Shown here in pieces: positions 16,208 to 27,904 of a stretch of DNA of 64,000 bases. The translations under genes were made by a program, and so were the position numbers. How positions within the stretch are numbered: the stretch's first letter is position 1; the number at the start of each line of letters is the position of its first letter. Source of the DNA: an uncultured Altererythrobacter sp. (GTDB taxonomy: Bacteria > Pseudomonadota > Alphaproteobacteria > Sphingomonadales > Sphingomonadaceae); assembly GCA_947492235.1 (NCBI GenBank), contig CANLLZ010000002.1, positions 124,001 through 188,000 on the forward strand. The letters run 5' to 3'. Under the pieces are notes generated by a model. The model searched no databases. It worked only from the letters and a program-made list of their open reading frames with translations, and had not been told where the DNA came from.

Positions 16208-18883
16208 ATGACCCAGGTCGGCAAGGACACGCTCGGCACCCGCAGCACGCTCACGGTAGAGGGCAAGGATTACGCCTATTACTCCTTCGCCAAAGCGGCC
16301 GAGACCATCGGCGATGTTTCGCGTCTGCCGTTCAGCATGAAAGTGCTGCTGGAAAACATGCTCCGCTTTGAAGATGGCGGCCACACGGTTTCTACCGACG
16401 ACGTGCAGGCAATCGCCGACTGGGCGAAGAACCCGACGACCGGCAGCGAGATCCAGTACCGCCCCGCCCGCGTCCTGCTGCAGGATTTCACCGGCGTGCC
16501 TTGCGTGGTCGATCTGGCTGCCATGCGCGATGCCATTGCCGATCTGGGCGGCGACACAGCCAAGATCAATCCGCAAGTTCCCGTGAACCTCGTGATCGAC
16601 CACTCCGTTATGGTCGACGAATTCGGCCACCCCAAGGCCTTCGAGAAGAATGTCGAGCTGGAATATGCCCGCAATGCGGAACGCTACGACTTCCTCAAAT
16701 GGGGCTCCAAGAGCTTCGAAAACTTCTCCGCCGTGCCTCCCGGAACCGGTATCTGCCATCAGGTGAACCTTGAGCATATCGGCCGCACCGTCTGGTCGAC
16801 CGAGGACCAGAACGGCGTTCTGACCGCTTACCCCGACACCTGCGTCGGCACCGACAGCCACACCACCATGATCAATGGTCTGGGCGTCCTTGGCTGGGGC
16901 GTTGGCGGCATCGAAGCGGAAGCTGCCATGCTCGGCCAGCCGGTTTCCATGCTGATCCCGAAGGTCGTGGGCTTCAAGCTGGACGGCAAGATGAACGAAG
17001 GCGTGACCGCCACCGATCTGGTGCTGACCTGCGTGCAGATGCTGCGCGAAGTCGGCGTGGTCGGCAGCTTCGTCGAATTTTACGGCCCCGGCGTTTCCAC
17101 GCTGAGCCTGGCCGACCGAGCAACCATCGCCAACATGGCCCCGGAATACGGCGCCACCTGCGGCTTCTTCGGCGTGGACGAAAAGACGCTGGATTATTTA
17201 CGCCTGACGGGCCGCGAGGAACACCAGATTGCGCTGGTAGAGGCTTATTGCCGCGAACAGGGCATGTGGTTCGAGCCGGAGAACGAGCCGGTATTCACCG
17301 AAACGCTCAGCCTCGACATGACCAGCGTTGTCCCCAGTCTGGCCGGACCCAAGCGTCCGCAGGACAAGGTCGCGCTGCCCGAAGTGGACGAGCTGTTCAA
17401 TTCGGACCTCAAGAAACTGTACGGCAAGAGCGAACCGCACCGTGTCGATGTGGACGCGACCGATCACGATATCGGCGACGGCGATGTCGTGATTGCTGCC
17501 ATCACCAGCTGCACCAACACCTCCAACCCGGATGTGCTGATCGCCGCTGGTCTGGTTGCGAAAAAAGCGCGCGAGAAAGGCCTGCTGCCAAAGCCGTGGG
17601 TAAAGACCTCACTCGCGCCGGGTTCGCAGGTGGTCACCGACTATCTCGTGAAGTCCGGCCTGCAGGATGATCTCGATGCGATGGGCTTCGATCTGGTCGG
17701 CTACGGCTGCACAACCTGTATCGGCAATTCCGGCCCACTGGCCGCGCCGATCAGCAAGGCGATCAACGGCAACGATATCGTCGCCGCCTCCGTCCTTTCG
17801 GGGAACCGCAATTTCGAAGGCCGGGTATCGCCTGATGTGCGCGCGAACTTCCTCGCCAGCCCGCCATTGGTGGTGGCTTACTCGATCCTCGGCACGGTGA
17901 CCGAAGACATCACCGAGACGGCTCTGGGGCAGGATCAGGACGGCAATGACGTGATGCTGGCCGATGTTTGGCCGAGCAATCAGGAGATCGCCGAGCACCG
18001 CGCCGCCAATATCGACCGCGAAATGTTCGAGAAGCGCTACGCCGACGTCTACAAGGGCGACGAGCACTGGCAGGCTGTGAAGGTAGAGGCGTCCGACACC
18101 TATCGCTGGAATCCGGGCAGTACCTACATCGCCAGCCCGCCTTATTTCGAAGGCATGGAGATGACCCCCGCCCCGATCACCGACATCACCGACGCGAAGC
18201 CGCTGGCGATCCTCGGCGATTCGACCACGACCGACCACATTTCGCCTGCTGGCGCGATCAAAGAAGAAAGCCCCGCCGGCGAATATCTGCGCGATCACCA
18301 GGTCGCGAAGGCGGACTTCAACTCCTACGGCAGCCGCCGCGGCAACCACGACGTGATGATGCGGGGCACCTTTGCCAATATCCGCATCCGCAACGAAATG
18401 GTCCCCGGCGTCGAGGGTGGCTACACCACTTATAATGGCGAGCAAATGGCGATTTACGACGCCGCCATGAAGCACAAGGAAGACGGCACGCCGCTGGTGG
18501 TCGTTGCAGGCAAGGAATACGGCACCGGCTCCAGCCGCGACTGGGCGGCCAAGGGCACCATCCTGCTGGGCGTGCGCGCGGTGATCGTGGAAAGCTTCGA
18601 GCGGATCCACCGTTCGAACCTGATCGGCATGGGCGTGCTGCCCCTGCAATTCAAAGACGGCGACACCCGCGAAACGCTCAGCCTGGGCGCCAGCGACACA
18701 TTCTCGATCAAGGGACTGACCAGCCTCAGCCCGCGTCAGGATGTCGAAGTCGAAGTGACCCGCGAAGATGGCAGCACCTTCTCGTTCACTGCGCTGTGCC
18801 GGATCGATACCGAGAACGAACTGGATTATTACCGCAATGGCGGCATTCTCCAGTACGTGATCCGCAAGCTGGCTGCCAACTGA
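16208..18883 (+). CDS. acnA: Aconitate hydratase AcnA
   Basis: TCA-cycle enzyme interconverting citrate and isocitrate through a 4Fe-4S cluster. The 891-residue length matches the bacterial AcnA/IRP1 form. Cluster cysteines are visible in TSCTNTSNP and [13 protein letters not shown]. The substrate-binding [25 protein letters not shown] segment and the C-terminal swivel-domain motif [16 protein letters not shown] are intact. Shine-Dalgarno AAAGGACG precedes the ATG. The stop shares one base with the ATG of the rhodanese-like gene, so the two are co-translated. Confidence 0.98.
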   Translation: MTQVGKDTLGTRSTLTVEGKDYAYYSFAKAAETIGDVSRLPFSMKVLLENMLRFEDGGHTVSTDDVQAIADWAKNPTTGSEIQYRPARVLLQDFTGVPCVVDLAAMRDAIADLGGDTAKINPQVPVNLVIDHSVMVDEFGHPKAFEKNVELEYARNAERYDFLKWGSKSFENFSAVPPGTGICHQVNLEHIGRTVWSTEDQNGVLTAYPDTCVGTDSHTTMINGLGVLGWGVGGIEAEAAMLGQPVSMLIPKVVGFKLDGKMNEGVTATDLVLTCVQMLREVGVVGSFVEFYGPGVSTLSLADRATIANMAPEYGATCGFFGVDEKTLDYLRLTGREEHQIALVEAYCREQGMWFEPENEPVFTETLSLDMTSVVPSLAGPKRPQDKVALPEVDELFNSDLKKLYGKSEPHRVDVDATDHDIGDGDVVIAAITSCTNTSNPDVLIAAGLVAKKAREKGLLPKPWVKTSLAPGSQVVTDYLVKSGLQDDLDAMGFDLVGYGCTTCIGNSGPLAAPISKAINGNDIVAASVLSGNRNFEGRVSPDVRANFLASPPLVVAYSILGTVTEDITETALGQDQDGNDVMLADVWPSNQEIAEHRAANIDREMFEKRYADVYKGDEHWQAVKVEASDTYRWNPGSTYIASPPYFEGMEMTPAPITDITDAKPLAILGDSTTTDHISPAGAIKEESPAGEYLRDHQVAKADFNSYGSRRGNHDVMMRGTFANIRIRNEMVPGVEGGYTTYNGEQMAIYDAAMKHKEDGTPLVVVAGKEYGTGSSRDWAAKGTILLGVRAVIVESFERIHRSNLIGMGVLPLQFKDGDTRETLSLGASDTFSIKGLTSLSPRQDVEVEVTREDGSTFSFTALCRIDTENELDYYRNGGILQYVIRKLAAN

Positions 18884-19311
18884 TGCAGCGAAACGTAGCC
18901 GGCTGCCTGATACCTTTCGTAGTGCTGGCGGCTGGCTGCGTCAGCGCGGATGCGGGATCGACATCGACGGTCATCGGGGAACCGGTGGCCGCCAGCGTCA
19001 CAACGCTCAGTGCAAGCGAGCTGGCACCGCTTGTCGAGGCCGGCTCGATTGTCCTTGTCGATGTCCGCACGGACGAGGAGGTCGCCGAAGGCATGATCCC
19101 GGGCGCGATCCACATGCCACTGGCCGATTTCGATCCGCTGGCCCTGCCCGATCCTGACGATGCAGAGATCATCCTCTATTGCAGGTCCAGCCGGCGATCG
19201 GGACAGGCCGCCCAGCAATATGTAGAGGCAACGGGCCTCTCCATACGGCATCTGGACGGCGGTATTCTCGCCTGGCGGGCCGCGGGTCTTCCCGTCGAAA
19301 CACCGGAATAG
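18883..19311 (+). CDS. Rhodanese-like domain lipoprotein
   Basis: Predicted lipoprotein of 142 residues. A signal sequence with lipobox LAAGC (about residue 19) precedes a single rhodanese domain. The active-site loop is ILYCRSSRRSG, with the sulfur-accepting cysteine present. The DVRTDEEVAEGMIPGAIHMP and GGILAWRAAGLPV motifs are typical. Such domains carry persulfide sulfur or cyanide-detoxifying activity; the partner is unknown. I chose ATG 18883 because it overlaps the aconitase stop and gives a proper lipoprotein signal. Confidence 0.88.
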   Translation: MQRNVAGCLIPFVVLAAGCVSADAGSTSTVIGEPVAASVTTLSASELAPLVEAGSIVLVDVRTDEEVAEGMIPGAIHMPLADFDPLALPDPDDAEIILYCRSSRRSGQAAQQYVEATGLSIRHLDGGILAWRAAGLPVETPE

Positions 19312-19332
19312 CACCCTTAACCAAGACAAAGA

Positions 19333-19365
19333 AAAGGGCGGCTCCCGTGATGGGGGCCGCCCTTT
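19333..19365. terminator. Bidirectional terminator between rhodanese and Ser-rich PEP-CTERM genes
   Basis: AAAGGGCGGC pairs perfectly with GCCGCCCTTT around a short loop. The A-run on one side and T-run on the other allow termination from both converging genes. Confidence 0.75.
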
Positions 19366-19389
19366 CCCGTTGGAACAAAGAGGCGAGCG

Positions 19390-21564
19390 TTACGCTGCCT
19401 TTTTGTCTTTCTTCACGGCCCACTTGCGGCGGCCGAGAATGGCTGCTGCGGCTGCGCCGAAGAGGATAGTCATGGGCGGTGCCGGGACCGGCGTTCCGCT
19501 GGTGCCACCCGAGGTTCCGCCGCTCGACGAAGAGCTGCTGCTCGAGGTGCTGGACGAGCCGGAGCTGCTGCCCGACGAGGAGCTGGAGCTGCTGCTCGAG
19601 CTGCTGGAGGACGAGGAGCTCGTGCTCGAGGTCAGGACACCCGACGTTCCGCCGCTGGAAGACGAGGAGCCGGAGCTGCTCGAGCTGCCCGAAGACGAAC
19701 CGCTGGAGGTCGCGCCGCCCGTGGTGCCGCCCGAAGAGCTGGAGCCCGACGAACTGGAGCTGCTCGAAGAAGAGCTGCTGCTCGAGCCGCTGCTGGTTGC
19801 GCCGCCAGTGGTCGTTCCGCCGGTCGTACCGCCCGAGCTGGAGCTCGACGAGGACGAGGAGGAGCTGGAGCTGCTCGACGAGGAGCTGCTGCCACCCGGG
19901 TTCATGCCGCCACTGGTCGTGGTGGATGGCGGGTGAGGTCCAGGACCACCGCTTGTCGTGTTGCCCGACGTACCGCCAGAGCTCGACGAGCTGGAGGAAG
20001 ACGAAGAGCTGGAGCTGCTGCTGGACGAACCGCTGCTGCCGGAGCCGCCGCTACCGCCCGAGCTGGACGAAGACGAACCGGACGAACTGCTCGAGGAAGA
20101 GCTGCTACCGCTCGAACCACCCGACGTGCCGCCGCTGGTGCCACCCGACGAGCTGGAACTCGACGAAGAAGAACCGGAGCTGCTGCTCGACGAAGAACCG
20201 CCGGAGGTGTTGCCGCTCGTGCCGCCGGACGTACCGCCCGAGCTGCTCGAGGAGGAGGAACTGGACGAGCTGCTCGACGAAGAGCTGCTGCCGCTGGAGC
20301 CACCTGACGTGTTCCCGCTGGTTCCGCCCGAAGTGCCGCCCGACGAGCTGGAGCTCGACGACGAGGAGCTGCTGGACGAAGACGAGCTGGAGCTGCTCGA
20401 GCTGACATTGCCCGAAGAGCTGGAAACGTTGCCCGAGCTTGACGAGACGTTGCCCGAAGAGCTGGAGACGTTGCCGGAGCTCGAAGAGACATTGCCCGAA
20501 GAACTGGAAACGTTGCCGGAGCTGGACGAGACGTTGCCCGAAGAGCTCGACACATTGCCCGACGAGGAGACATTGCCCGAGCTGGACGAAACGTTGCCCG
20601 ACGAGGACACGTTGCCCGAAGAACTCGTCACGCCGCCCGTGCTGGTCGATGTGCTGATTCCACCGGTGGAGGTGCTGACACCGCCCGTGCTGGTCGTGCT
20701 GCCACCGATATTGATATCGATGTTGATGCCGCCCGAGGTTCCGTCGCCGCCACCGCTTGTGGTCGTGGTCGTGGTGCCGCCCGAGGTGTTGCCACCGCTG
20801 GTCGTTGTGGTCGTGGTGCCGCCGGACGTGTTGCCCGATGTGCCACCCGAGGTCGAGGTCGAGCCGCCGGAGGTCGACGTCGACCCGCCCGATGTACCGC
20901 CGCCCGACGTGGTCGTGGTGGAGCTGACAACGACGCTGCCGCCGCCGCCCGAACCGCCGCCACCGAAGAAGCCGCCGAAGAAGCCTCCACCGAAGCCGCC
21001 GCCAAAGCCGCCGCTGCCGCCGATAACGGTCACACCGCCGCCGCTGCCGCTGCCGCCTACGAAGGGCGGTGCGGGGGGAAGAGGAACGGGCACAGCCGTC
21101 GGAACGACTGCAACCTGCGTGCCGTAGGCGCAGCCATTGGCATCATACATAATGCGCGAACCGCCAGCGATGCCGCCTGCAACAGCGCCTGCTCCGGCAC
21201 CGTATCCATAGGCGCCCTGACCGTAAGCCGGGCCATGAGCGATCGGTGCACCATGCTGGGCACCCGCGCCACCAGGACCGTGAGCGATCGTTGCGCCGCC
21301 CATACCGGCGCCAGCGCCGTAGGGTTCGCATTCGACAACGCGCTTGACGATCCGGCGCTTGCGCTGAACCGTCTTGGGAACGCGGCGTTCGACGACCTTG
21401 CGTTCCTTCACGTATTTGATGGGCTGTGCCTTCACCGTCTTACCGGATTTGTACACAGGGCTATCTGTGATCGGCTGTTCCGCAACGTGAACCGCGCCGC
21501 CTGCGAGCAAAGCTCCGCCCGCAGCTGTTGCGGACAATTTCGCCAGGGCCATTTTTACCGACAT
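19390..21564 (-). CDS. Ser/Gly-rich repeat protein with PEP-CTERM-like tail
   Basis: Protein of 724 residues in five parts. A short Ala/Gly-rich hydrophobic N-terminus (MSVKMALAKLSATAAGG) precedes a Lys/Arg-rich segment (about 35-75). A Gly/Ala/His region and a Gly-rich region follow. Then comes about 450 residues of low complexity, with some eleven copies of SSSSGNV and long serine runs separated by GGTSGGTSGNTSGG-like spacers. The C-terminus carries VPAPP, a hydrophobic stretch with TILFGAAAAAIL and a basic end. The tail looks like a PEP-CTERM signal with PAPP instead of PEP, so surface sorting is inferred. The serine runs are likely glycosylation targets. Start at 21564 is preceded by GAGAG. 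Antisense frames here are compositional artefacts. Confidence 0.8.
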   Translation of the reverse strand: MSVKMALAKLSATAAGGALLAGGAVHVAEQPITDSPVYKSGKTVKAQPIKYVKERKVVERRVPKTVQRKRRIVKRVVECEPYGAGAGMGGATIAHGPGGAGAQHGAPIAHGPAYGQGAYGYGAGAGAVAGGIAGGSRIMYDANGCAYGTQVAVVPTAVPVPLPPAPPFVGGSGSGGGVTVIGGSGGFGGGFGGGFFGGFFGGGGSGGGGSVVVSSTTTTSGGGTSGGSTSTSGGSTSTSGGTSGNTSGGTTTTTTSGGNTSGGTTTTTTSGGGDGTSGGINIDINIGGSTTSTGGVSTSTGGISTSTSTGGVTSSSGNVSSSGNVSSSSGNVSSSGNVSSSSGNVSSSSGNVSSSSGNVSSSSGNVSSSSGNVSSSSGNVSSSSGNVSSSSSSSSSSSSSSSSSSSSSGGTSGGTSGNTSGGSSGSSSSSSSSSSSSSSSSSGGTSGGTSGNTSGGSSSSSSSGSSSSSSSSSGGTSGGTSGGSSGSSSSSSSSSGSSSSSSGGSGGSGSSGSSSSSSSSSSSSSSSSSGGTSGNTTSGGPGPHPPSTTTSGGMNPGGSSSSSSSSSSSSSSSSSSSGGTTGGTTTGGATSSGSSSSSSSSSSSSSGSSSSGGTTGGATSSGSSSGSSSSSGSSSSSGGTSGVLTSSTSSSSSSSSSSSSSSSSGSSSGSSSTSSSSSSSSGGTSGGTSGTPVPAPPMTILFGAAAAAILGRRKWAVKKDKKAA
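20400..20636 (-). repeat. Tandem repeats encoding SSSSGNV units
   Basis: About eleven 18-21 bp units, recognisable on the plus strand by a recurring TTGCC core every 18-21 bases, encode GNV separated by three or four serines. Unit length varies by one serine codon, suggesting growth and loss by slippage. Confidence 0.8.
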
Positions 21565-21782
21565 GGGCAAACTCTCTATTCCAACTGGGGCTTTCCCTTG
21601 GGCCGGCGGGTCCGGCTGTGGGCGTATCCCCGTGGTCCCCTTGGAACAGGTCAAACCTATAAGCGGCAATGCGGTTAACTATGAAAATGGCCTCCGGAGT
21701 CGAAATAAATGACCGGAAAACGGCGCGATTCGGCAACTTGTCCCGTTCTGGAACCGTTCAGGGAGCGAACCTTTCGCCGCTG

Positions 21783-22835
<1,053 letters not shown>

Positions 22836-23384
22836 CTAGAACGGGTTCAACGTATAGCCATCGGCCTGCAGCAGCGCATGGGCGGTCATCGCGCTGAGCG
22901 CCACTTCCACTCCCGGCAGCAGGTCAGCGGTTTCGTCCACGCCCTGCGCGGCGGCGCTTTGGCCGCAGAGGATGATGCGCACGCCTTGGTCTGTCAGCGC
23001 GGCGATCAGGCTGGTGTTCGGGTTGTCAGCACCGTCGAAGCGGGCGGCGTAGGCTCCGTCGGTCAGCAGATCGAGTGTGGCCTTACCGTGGACCACCACG
23101 GCCACCTGCGTCGCGTCCACCGGCAGTCCGGCCTTGGCGTGCATGTTAATCAGCCGCGAGGCGCTGAACATGGTGAGGTTCACGCCCTCGTCCGCCTGTT
23201 TCGCCGCGTCCATCGCCACGCGGAAGGTCGCGCCCTCGGGGATCGGCATAGTCGCCGCGACTTCCGCCGCCGGGCCATAGTCCTCGAACACCGGTCCCAT
23301 GGAGAAGCGCCCCATGTCCGGCTCCTGCGCCAATGCGCCGGTTGCGGTTGCCAGCGCGAAAGCCCCAATGACTGTCTTCAACAT
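22836..23384 (-). CDS. DsrE-family exported protein between ruvA and ruvB
   Basis: Protein of 182 residues with a signal peptide ending ATGALAQE (about 20) and a DsrE/DsrF-like sulfur-carrier fold. The segment VAVVVHGKATLDLL and the downstream ALTDQGVRIILCGQSAAAQG are typical; a single cysteine sits in ILCGQS, as in periplasmic DsrE-like proteins. The start at 23384 is chosen for its GGAGAG Shine-Dalgarno and the signal peptide; the frame runs open across ruvA. The biological role is unknown. Its position splits the ruvA-ruvB pair. Confidence 0.85.
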   Translation of the reverse strand: MLKTVIGAFALATATGALAQEPDMGRFSMGPVFEDYGPAAEVAATMPIPEGATFRVAMDAAKQADEGVNLTMFSASRLINMHAKAGLPVDATQVAVVVHGKATLDLLTDGAYAARFDGADNPNTSLIAALTDQGVRIILCGQSAAAQGVDETADLLPGVEVALSAMTAHALLQADGYTLNPF

Positions 23385-23395
23385 CGTTCTCTCCA

Positions 23396-23998
23396 TCATC
23401 CGGTCGCCTTCTTCAGCGCCACGCGGATCAACTCGCCCTCGCCCGCACCCTCGCCCAGTTCGGCTTGCGCTGCGGCAACCGCCTGCGCCGCGAGTGCCGG
23501 TTTGAAGCCGAGATTCTCCAGCGCCGAGACGGCATCCGCGCTCGCCCCGCCAGTCGGCGTCATCGCCACACCGCCGCCGCCAGCGCTCACGGGCAAAGCT
23601 CCCGCCTTGTCCTTCAACTCGTTGACGATCCGTCCGGCCAGTTTCGGCCCGACGCCCTGCGCCCGCGCCACCATGGCCGCATCGCCGCCCGCACACGCGG
23701 CCTGAACCTCGCCGGTCGACAGCGCGCTCAGGATCGCAAGCGCAACCTTGCTGCCCACGCCCTGCACGCTGGTCAGCAGGCGGAACCAGTCACGCTCGGC
23801 GGCCTCCGCAAAACCCAGAAGCCGCATGTCATTCTCGCTCACTTGCAGATCGGTGTAGACCGTGCACGCCTCCCCCATCTCGCCCAGCGCGCTGAGTGTG
23901 CGGGCCGAGCAGTGGACCAGATAGCCCACGCCCGCGACGTCGATCACCGCCCAGTCGGTGCCGGTTTCGTCGAGCAGACCCTTGAGCTTTGCAATCAT
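23396..23998 (-). CDS. ruvA: Holliday junction branch migration protein RuvA
   Basis: DNA-binding subunit that recognises the four-way junction and loads RuvB. The 200 residues show the N-terminal OB domain ([13 protein letters not shown] to about 65), the helix-hairpin-helix domain with [17 protein letters not shown] and [21 protein letters not shown], and a C-terminal RuvB-contact domain with [16 protein letters not shown]. The start MIAKLKG is standard. It is the first gene of the ruvA-DsrE-ruvB group, 12 bp before the DsrE-like gene, and diverges from aroC. Confidence 0.97.
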   Translation of the reverse strand: MIAKLKGLLDETGTDWAVIDVAGVGYLVHCSARTLSALGEMGEACTVYTDLQVSENDMRLLGFAEAAERDWFRLLTSVQGVGSKVALAILSALSTGEVQAACAGGDAAMVARAQGVGPKLAGRIVNELKDKAGALPVSAGGGGVAMTPTGGASADAVSALENLGFKPALAAQAVAAAQAELGEGAGEGELIRVALKKATG

Positions 23999-24077
23999 GG
24001 TTTGTTCTTGGGGCACAAGACAAGATTGGTCCAGCGGGAATGGACAGGCTCCCACAATTGCGGGCATGAGGCGGGAC

Positions 24078-25169
24078 ATGAGCTGGAACACATTCGGACG
24101 CGTCTTGCGCTTTACCACCTGGGGCGAGAGCCATGGCCCTGCCATCGGCGCGGTGCTGGACGGGTGCCCGCCGGGCATCGCGCTCAGCGAAGAGGATATC
24201 CAGCCGTGGATGGACAAACGTCGTCCCGGCACCAATCGCTTCACCACCCAGCGGCGCGAGCCCGATCAGGTCCGCATCCTTTCCGGCGTCTTCGAGGCGC
24301 CGGACGGTGTCCAGCGGACCACCGGGACCCCGATCAGCCTGATGGTCGAGAATGTCGATCAGCGCAGCAAGGACTATTCCGAAGTCGCCAAGGCCTATCG
24401 CCCTGGCCATGCCGATTACACCTATGATGCCAAATACGGCTTTCGCGATTATCGCGGCGGTGGCCGCTCGAGCGCGCGGGAGACCGCGATGCGGGTGGCC
24501 GTGGGCGCTGTGGCGCGCAAGATCATTCCCGATGTCACGATCACCGGCTGGACCGAGCAGATCGGTGAAAGCCCCATCCTTTACTCGCGCTTCGATGCGG
24601 ACGAGATCGGCAATAACCCCTTCTTCTGCCCCGACCCCGAGGCCGCCAAAGCCTGGGAGAAGCTGATCGACGATACCCGCAAGGCTGGCTCGTCGCTGGG
24701 CGCAAATGTGGTGTGCGAGGCAACCGGCGTTCCGGCTGGCTGGGGCGCGCCGGTGTACGCCAAGCTGGACGCCGACATCGCGGCCGCCATGATGAGCATC
24801 AATGCTACCAAGGGCGTCGAGATCGGCGATGGTTTCGCCGCTGTCATGGCCAGCGGAGAGGCCAATGCCGATGCCATGCGGCCCGGTAACGGCGACACTC
24901 CGGAATTCAGGGCCAACCATGGAGGCGGCATTGCAGGAGGGATCAGCACCGGACAGCCGGTGCGTAGCCGCGTGGCCTTCAAGCCGACCAGTTCCATCCT
25001 GACGCCGGTCGAGACGATCGACCGCGACGGCAACGCGACCGAAATCCGCACCAAGGGCCGCCACGACCCCTGCGTCGGGATTCGCGGCGTGCCAGTGGTG
25101 GAAGCGATGATGGCACTGGTGCTGGCCGATCACTTCCTGCTCGACCGCGCGCAGATGGGCGTGCGCTAA
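24078..25169 (+). CDS. aroC: Chorismate synthase
   Basis: Final enzyme of the shikimate pathway, converting EPSP to chorismate with reduced FMN. The 363-residue length is typical. Signature motifs are visible: [12 protein letters not shown] at the N-terminus, [14 protein letters not shown] in the middle and [11 protein letters not shown] near residue 278. I chose ATG 24078 because [20 protein letters not shown] is the standard beginning. Chorismate supplies aromatic amino acids, folate and the ubiquinone ring. It is divergent from ruvA with 79 bp between the starts. Confidence 0.98.
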   Translation: MSWNTFGRVLRFTTWGESHGPAIGAVLDGCPPGIALSEEDIQPWMDKRRPGTNRFTTQRREPDQVRILSGVFEAPDGVQRTTGTPISLMVENVDQRSKDYSEVAKAYRPGHADYTYDAKYGFRDYRGGGRSSARETAMRVAVGAVARKIIPDVTITGWTEQIGESPILYSRFDADEIGNNPFFCPDPEAAKAWEKLIDDTRKAGSSLGANVVCEATGVPAGWGAPVYAKLDADIAAAMMSINATKGVEIGDGFAAVMASGEANADAMRPGNGDTPEFRANHGGGIAGGISTGQPVRSRVAFKPTSSILTPVETIDRDGNATEIRTKGRHDPCVGIRGVPVVEAMMALVLADHFLLDRAQMGVR

Positions 25170-25224
25170 AGGGTGTTCTTCGGCGAAGCTTGAACGCACG
25201 GGCCAAGCGCACCATTTCCTGTCT

Positions 25225-25578
25225 ATGAGCGCAGCTGTCACAGTCTGGTATGATGGAGCCTGCCCGCTTTGCCTGCGGGAAATCGGTGTGATGCGCAAAC
25301 TGGACCGGCGCGGGGCGATCGACTTTGTCGATGTATCCGAAGACCAACCCGAAAACTGCCCGATCGATCAAGGCGAATTGCTCGCCCGGTTTCACGCGAG
25401 CGAAGATGGCGAAATGCTGTCCGGCGCTGCAGCTTTCGCGGCCATGTGGCGCGCCATTCCGATATTGCGTCCGCTGGGCCTGATCGCGCGCAACGGGGCT
25501 GTTTTGCGGATTCTGGAGCGGATCTACACCGTGTTCCTGCGGCATCGACCCAAACTGCAGAGGATGTTCCGAAACTGA
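25225..25578 (+). CDS. DCC-family (DUF393) thiol-disulfide oxidoreductase-like protein
   Basis: Small protein of 117 residues with the family motif WYDGACPLCLREI near the N-terminus, giving a CxxC pair in a thioredoxin-like context. The C-terminal half has the conserved aromatic/hydrophobic region FAAMWRAIPILRPLG. Family members are presumed redox proteins without established substrates. The gene is 55 bp downstream of aroC on the same strand and is probably co-transcribed. Confidence 0.85.
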   Translation: MSAAVTVWYDGACPLCLREIGVMRKLDRRGAIDFVDVSEDQPENCPIDQGELLARFHASEDGEMLSGAAAFAAMWRAIPILRPLGLIARNGAVLRILERIYTVFLRHRPKLQRMFRN

Positions 25579-25588
25579 ATGGGTAATC

Positions 25589-25612
25589 CGATTAATGCCT
25601 GCCAATTAATCG
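25589..25612. promoter_or_regulatory. Candidate operator upstream of katG
   Basis: CGATTAAT (25589-25596) and ATTAATCG (25605-25612) form a perfect inverted repeat around an 8-nt spacer, ending 77 bp before the katG ATG. The AT-rich half-sites stand out in GC-rich surroundings. The binding factor is unknown; the spacing does not match the four-part OxyR consensus. Confidence 0.4.
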
Positions 25613-25689
25613 ATTGGACGCATGAAACCTTTCGGCCCATTACACGCACATAGATTGATTCCGATTCCCCAATTTCAGGAGAGAACATA

Positions 25690-27894
25690 ATGGACGCGAA
25701 GACAGGCGAAATCAGCGGCGGCTGCCCCTTTCACGGCGATGCGGGCATGCGCTCGCTGCTCGGACGGCAAAACCGTGACTGGTGGCCCGACAGCCTCGAT
25801 CTGGAAATCCTGACCCAGGGCGGCAAGTCCGCCGATCCGATGGGCGAGGACTTTGACTATGCCGAAGCTTTCAACGCCATCGACTACAACGCCCTGAAGG
25901 CCGACCTGACCGCGCTTATGACCGACAGCCAGGACTGGTGGCCGGCAGACTATGGCCATTACGGGCCGTTCTTCATCCGCATGGCATGGCACGCAGCCGG
26001 CACCTATCGCACCGGCGATGGCCGCGGCGGTGCAGGCAGCGGTCAGCAGCGTTTCGCCCCGCTCAACAGCTGGCCCGACAACGGCAACCTCGACAAGGCG
26101 CGCCGCCTGTTGTGGCCGATCAAGCAGAAATACGGCAAGCACATCAGCTGGGCCGATCTGTTCATCCTGACCGGCAACGTCGCCATCGAAAGCATGGGCG
26201 GCCCGGTCTTCGGTTTTGGCGGCGGCCGTGCCGACGTGTTCGAGCCCGAGACCGTATACTGGGGCACGGAAGAGCAGTGGGTCGACGAAGGCGTCGAAAC
26301 CCGCATTATCCCGGACGAAGGCAAGGCGCTGGAAAACCCGCTCGCGGCGATCCAGATGGGCCTGATCTACGTCAATCCGGAAGGCCCGGGCGGCAATCCC
26401 GATCCGCTGCAATCGGCCCGCGACATGCGCGAAACCTTCGCCCGCATGGCGATGAACGACGAGGAAACCGTCGCCCTGACCGCAGGCGGCCACGCCTTCG
26501 GCAAGGCCCACGGCGCGGCCCCGGCTGACACGTTCGGCGGCGCTCCGGAAAGCGAAGTCCTCGCCCTGCAAGGCTTTGGCTGGCTCAATGACGAGGAAGA
26601 AATTGCCAAGGGCAACATCACGACCTCCGGCATTGAAGGCGCATGGTCGAACAACCCGACCAGCTGGAGCCACGATTATTTCCGCCTGCTGTTCAAATAC
26701 GACTATGAACTGACGGAAAGCCCCGCTGGCGCGAAGATGTGGACCCCGGTCAACCCGTCCGAAGAAGACATGGCCCCCGATGCGCGCGATCCGAACAAGA
26801 AGGTCCCGACCATCATGACCACCGCCGACATGGCGCTGAAGATGGACCCGGATTACCGCACGATTTCGGAGCGCTTCCACGAGAACCCCGAACAGCTGGA
26901 CGACGCCTTCGCACGCGCATGGTTCAAACTGTGCCACCGCGATATGGGCCCGAAGGTCCGTTACATGGGTCCCGAAGTGCCGGAAGAAGACCTGATCTGG
27001 ATGGATCCGGTTCCCGCTGGCACTACCCCGTCGGCCGACACCGTCTCCGCGTTCAAGGCGAAGGTTCTGGACAGCGGCCTGACCGTCTCCGAACTGGTCA
27101 AGGCGGCATGGGCTTCGGCGTCCACCTATCGCAATTCGGACCACCGCGGCGGTGCCAATGGTGCGCACATCCGGTTTGACGAACTGAAGAACTGGGCGGT
27201 CAATGATACCGAGGAACTGGACAAGGTGCTGAGCACGCTGGACGGCATTCGCGGTGACCTGTCGATGGCCGATGCCATCGTTCTGGGCGGCGCGGCTGCG
27301 ATCGAGAAGGCAGCCAAGGATGGCGGCCACTCGGTCAGCGTCGATGTCACCACCGGGCGCGGCGATGCGACCGAAGACCAGTTCGATGCCGAAAGTTGGG
27401 AACCGCTGGAGCCCTTCGCCGATGGTTTCCGTAACTACCTGAAGACCAAGGCATCGGTAAAAACCGAAGACATGCTGGTCGACAAGGCCCATCTGCTGGG
27501 CCTGTCCATCCCCGAAATGACCGCTCTTGTGGGCGGCATGCGGGTGCTGGGCGCGAATGCGGGCAACACGGCGCACGGCGTTCTGACCGACCGCGCGGGC
27601 ACCCTGTCGAACGACTTCTTCGTCAATCTGCTCGACATGGGCACCAAGTGGACCGTCGTGGACGAGACTGGTGACGAGGAATTCGTCGGCACGGATCGCA
27701 AGACCGGTGAGAAGAAATTCACCGGCACGCGGACCGATCTGGTCTTCGGCTCCAACTCGCAATTGCGCGCTATTGCTGAAACCTATGCAGAAAATGGCGG
27801 TGAAGAGCGTTTCATCGGCGATTTCTTCGCGGCATGGACCAAAGTCATGGACGCAGACCGGTTTGACATTTCCTACGCGAAGTATCATTCGTGA
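25690..27894 (+). CDS. katG: Catalase-peroxidase KatG
   Basis: Bifunctional heme enzyme of 734 residues removing hydrogen peroxide. The distal heme site is [11 protein letters not shown] (about 97-107), with the Trp of the Trp-Tyr-Met adduct; the Tyr lies in [10 protein letters not shown] and the Met in ARMAMNDEE. The proximal histidine is in [10 protein letters not shown]. The second, degenerate peroxidase domain follows from about residue 420. Shine-Dalgarno AGGAGAG is excellent. An inverted repeat lies upstream and a strong terminator downstream, so this is a single-gene transcript, most likely peroxide-regulated. Confidence 0.98.
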   Translation: MDAKTGEISGGCPFHGDAGMRSLLGRQNRDWWPDSLDLEILTQGGKSADPMGEDFDYAEAFNAIDYNALKADLTALMTDSQDWWPADYGHYGPFFIRMAWHAAGTYRTGDGRGGAGSGQQRFAPLNSWPDNGNLDKARRLLWPIKQKYGKHISWADLFILTGNVAIESMGGPVFGFGGGRADVFEPETVYWGTEEQWVDEGVETRIIPDEGKALENPLAAIQMGLIYVNPEGPGGNPDPLQSARDMRETFARMAMNDEETVALTAGGHAFGKAHGAAPADTFGGAPESEVLALQGFGWLNDEEEIAKGNITTSGIEGAWSNNPTSWSHDYFRLLFKYDYELTESPAGAKMWTPVNPSEEDMAPDARDPNKKVPTIMTTADMALKMDPDYRTISERFHENPEQLDDAFARAWFKLCHRDMGPKVRYMGPEVPEEDLIWMDPVPAGTTPSADTVSAFKAKVLDSGLTVSELVKAAWASASTYRNSDHRGGANGAHIRFDELKNWAVNDTEELDKVLSTLDGIRGDLSMADAIVLGGAAAIEKAAKDGGHSVSVDVTTGRGDATEDQFDAESWEPLEPFADGFRNYLKTKASVKTEDMLVDKAHLLGLSIPEMTALVGGMRVLGANAGNTAHGVLTDRAGTLSNDFFVNLLDMGTKWTVVDETGDEEFVGTDRKTGEKKFTGTRTDLVFGSNSQLRAIAETYAENGGEERFIGDFFAAWTKVMDADRFDISYAKYHS

Positions 27895-27904
27895 TAATAC
27901 AAAA

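Noticed and set aside
19479-21127. Long open frames on the plus strand opposite the Ser/Gly-rich gene (Leu/Glu/Pro-rich)
   Set aside because: They are the complement of repetitive serine and glycine codons; composition is extreme, no start context is credible, and the minus-strand frame has a signal-like start and a sorting tail.
25675-27888. 737-codon open frame opposite katG
   Set aside because: Shadow frame in GC-rich DNA; katG is a full-length conserved enzyme with ribosome binding site and terminator.
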